Position numbers and translations under genes: made by a program. 5,902 bases of DNA from Saprospiraceae bacterium. Lineage in GTDB: Bacteria; Bacteroidota; Bacteroidia; Chitinophagales; Saprospiraceae. The notes below the pieces were generated by a model. The model was not told the DNA's origin and did not search any database. It saw nothing but the letters and a program-made list of their open reading frames with translations. The stretch is from the NCBI GenBank assembly GCA_022842255.1, contig JALHPW010000350.1:1-5902 (forward strand), read 5' to 3'. Positions 5,412-5,902 of the stretch are shown one piece after another; the stretch's first letter is position 1, and each line of letters begins with the position of its first letter.

Positions 5412-5792
5412 CTAACCCGCCACAAACCGAATCGAAAGCGAATTCACACAATGACGGGTGTTTTTTTCCGTCATGCGCTCGCCTTCAAATACGTGGCCAA
5501 GGTGCCCCTCACAATTGGCGCACACAATTTCCACCCGTTTCATGCCAAAAGAAATATCGGTGTGCCTGACAATGGCGCCCGGGATTTCATCGTCGAAGGA
5601 GGGCCAGCCACATCCACTGTCAAACTTGTCGGAAGAACGGTACAGGGGCGCATTGCAGCGGCGGCAAATGAAGGTACCAACCCCCTTGAAATTGTTGTAC
5701 TCTCCCGTAAAAGCTCGTTCTGTACCTTTTTGAGCAATGACGTATTCTTCTTCGGGCGTCAGGGGATTCCAGTTTTGAGCGTTGTTTTCCAT
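5412..5792 (-). CDS. msrB: Peptide-methionine (R)-S-oxide reductase MsrB
   Basis: MsrB reduces the R epimer of methionine sulfoxide in oxidised proteins, using a catalytic Cys recycled through thioredoxin. The 126-residue protein is a stand-alone cytosolic MsrB with no signal peptide and no fused MsrA. Visible motifs: FICRRC (Cys43, Cys46) and VCANC (Cys91, Cys94), the structural zinc site; SGCGWPSF (59-66), carrying the resolving Cys61; GHLGHVFEG (96-104); and RHCVNSLSIRF (113-123), with catalytic Cys115. The N-terminal NWNPLTPEEEYVIAQKGTERAFTGEY is typical of the family. It lies convergent to the MoxR gene across palindrome D, so it is transcribed independently from the right. The start codon is preceded on the coding strand by an A-rich AATAAAAAAC and no Shine-Dalgarno. 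The upstream promoter is not clear within the 110 bp available. All catalytic and metal residues are intact. Confidence 0.98.
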   Translation of the reverse strand: MENNAQNWNPLTPEEEYVIAQKGTERAFTGEYNNFKGVGTFICRRCNAPLYRSSDKFDSGCGWPSFDDEIPGAIVRHTDISFGMKRVEIVCANCEGHLGHVFEGERMTEKNTRHCVNSLSIRFVAG

Positions 5793-5884
5793 GTTTTTTA
5801 TTGTGAAATTTGACGGTTAAACAACAAATGGGCTGAAAAGATGTAAGGGGGATAATCAAAAATGAGGTGTCTAAAGTGTATTAA

Positions 5885-5902
5885 ACAGGAAAACAGGAAA
5901 AC
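5885..5902 (+). repeat. Start of another tandem array (ACAGGAAA) cut by the contig end
   Basis: ACAGGAAA at 5885-5892 repeats exactly at 5893-5900 and a third copy begins (AC) at the last two bases. The unit differs from all other arrays in the window. The sequence stops inside it, as expected when a short-read assembly breaks at a tandem repeat. It lies upstream of msrB, so it may be the near edge of a fifth repeat-filled intergenic region. Confidence 0.6.

Noticed and set aside
5451..5813. 120-residue plus-strand open frame over msrB
   Set aside because: It is antisense to a complete MsrB with intact zinc and catalytic cysteines; no independent evidence supports it.
5793..5884. Promoter for msrB on the minus strand
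   Set aside because: A CATTTTTG (minus strand, 5857-5864) resembles the -7 box, but no TTTG lies at the right distance and the essential TA is imperfect. I see nothing else definable in this AT-rich stretch.

Overview
The window looks like a chromosomal contig from a member of the Bacteroidota. The evidence is Bacteroidota-type protein variants (a PdxA with a GDINGIG N-terminus and an acidic tail), almost no Shine-Dalgarno sequences before the starts, and a good Bacteroidota promoter (TTTT-N19-TACTTTTG, near the TTTG-N19-TAnnTTTG consensus) upstream of the MoxR gene. An environmental or activated-sludge lineage such as Saprospiraceae is a guess from overall style and is not proven. The first 13 bases are leftover Illumina adapter, and the last 18 bases run into a new tandem repeat, so both ends are assembly limits and not biological ones.

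Layout: (1) 14-1125(+): the 3' half of an M17 leucyl aminopeptidase gene, overlapping by 4 bases a small Trp-rich hypothetical gene. (2) 1161-2258(+): pdxA (vitamin B6 synthesis), closely spaced and probably in the same operon. (3) 2259-2539: a repeat-filled gap. (4) 2540-3283(+): ppgK, polyphosphate glucokinase. (5) 3269-3412: a second, unrelated repeat palindrome that starts inside the last codons of ppgK. (6) 3413-3982(+): dihydroneopterin aldolase (folate synthesis) fused to a C-terminal eight-cysteine CWC domain. (7) 3983-4282: a possible terminator, a promoter and two more unrelated tandem arrays. (8) 4283-5248(+): a MoxR-type AAA+ ATPase. (9) 5248-5411: a 37-bp perfect inverted repeat with extra tandem copies between convergent genes. 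(10) 5412-5792(-): msrB, methionine-R-sulfoxide reductase.

The genes are mostly housekeeping (peptide turnover, PLP, folate, glucose phosphorylation, oxidative repair) and do not form one pathway. The striking part lies between them. All four gaps longer than 100 bp in the interior are filled with short tandem repeats. Each gap has its own unit (ATTGACCACATT; GATGAAGTGAT; CGGTCCA then AATGAC; TAAACC). In three of the four the copies are arranged as a palindrome: a short left arm next to the upstream stop codon, a loop, and a longer right arm running up to the next gene. The same architecture built from unrelated sequences suggests a common process that generates or maintains locus-specific intergenic palindromes. 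This is the best candidate here for something undescribed.
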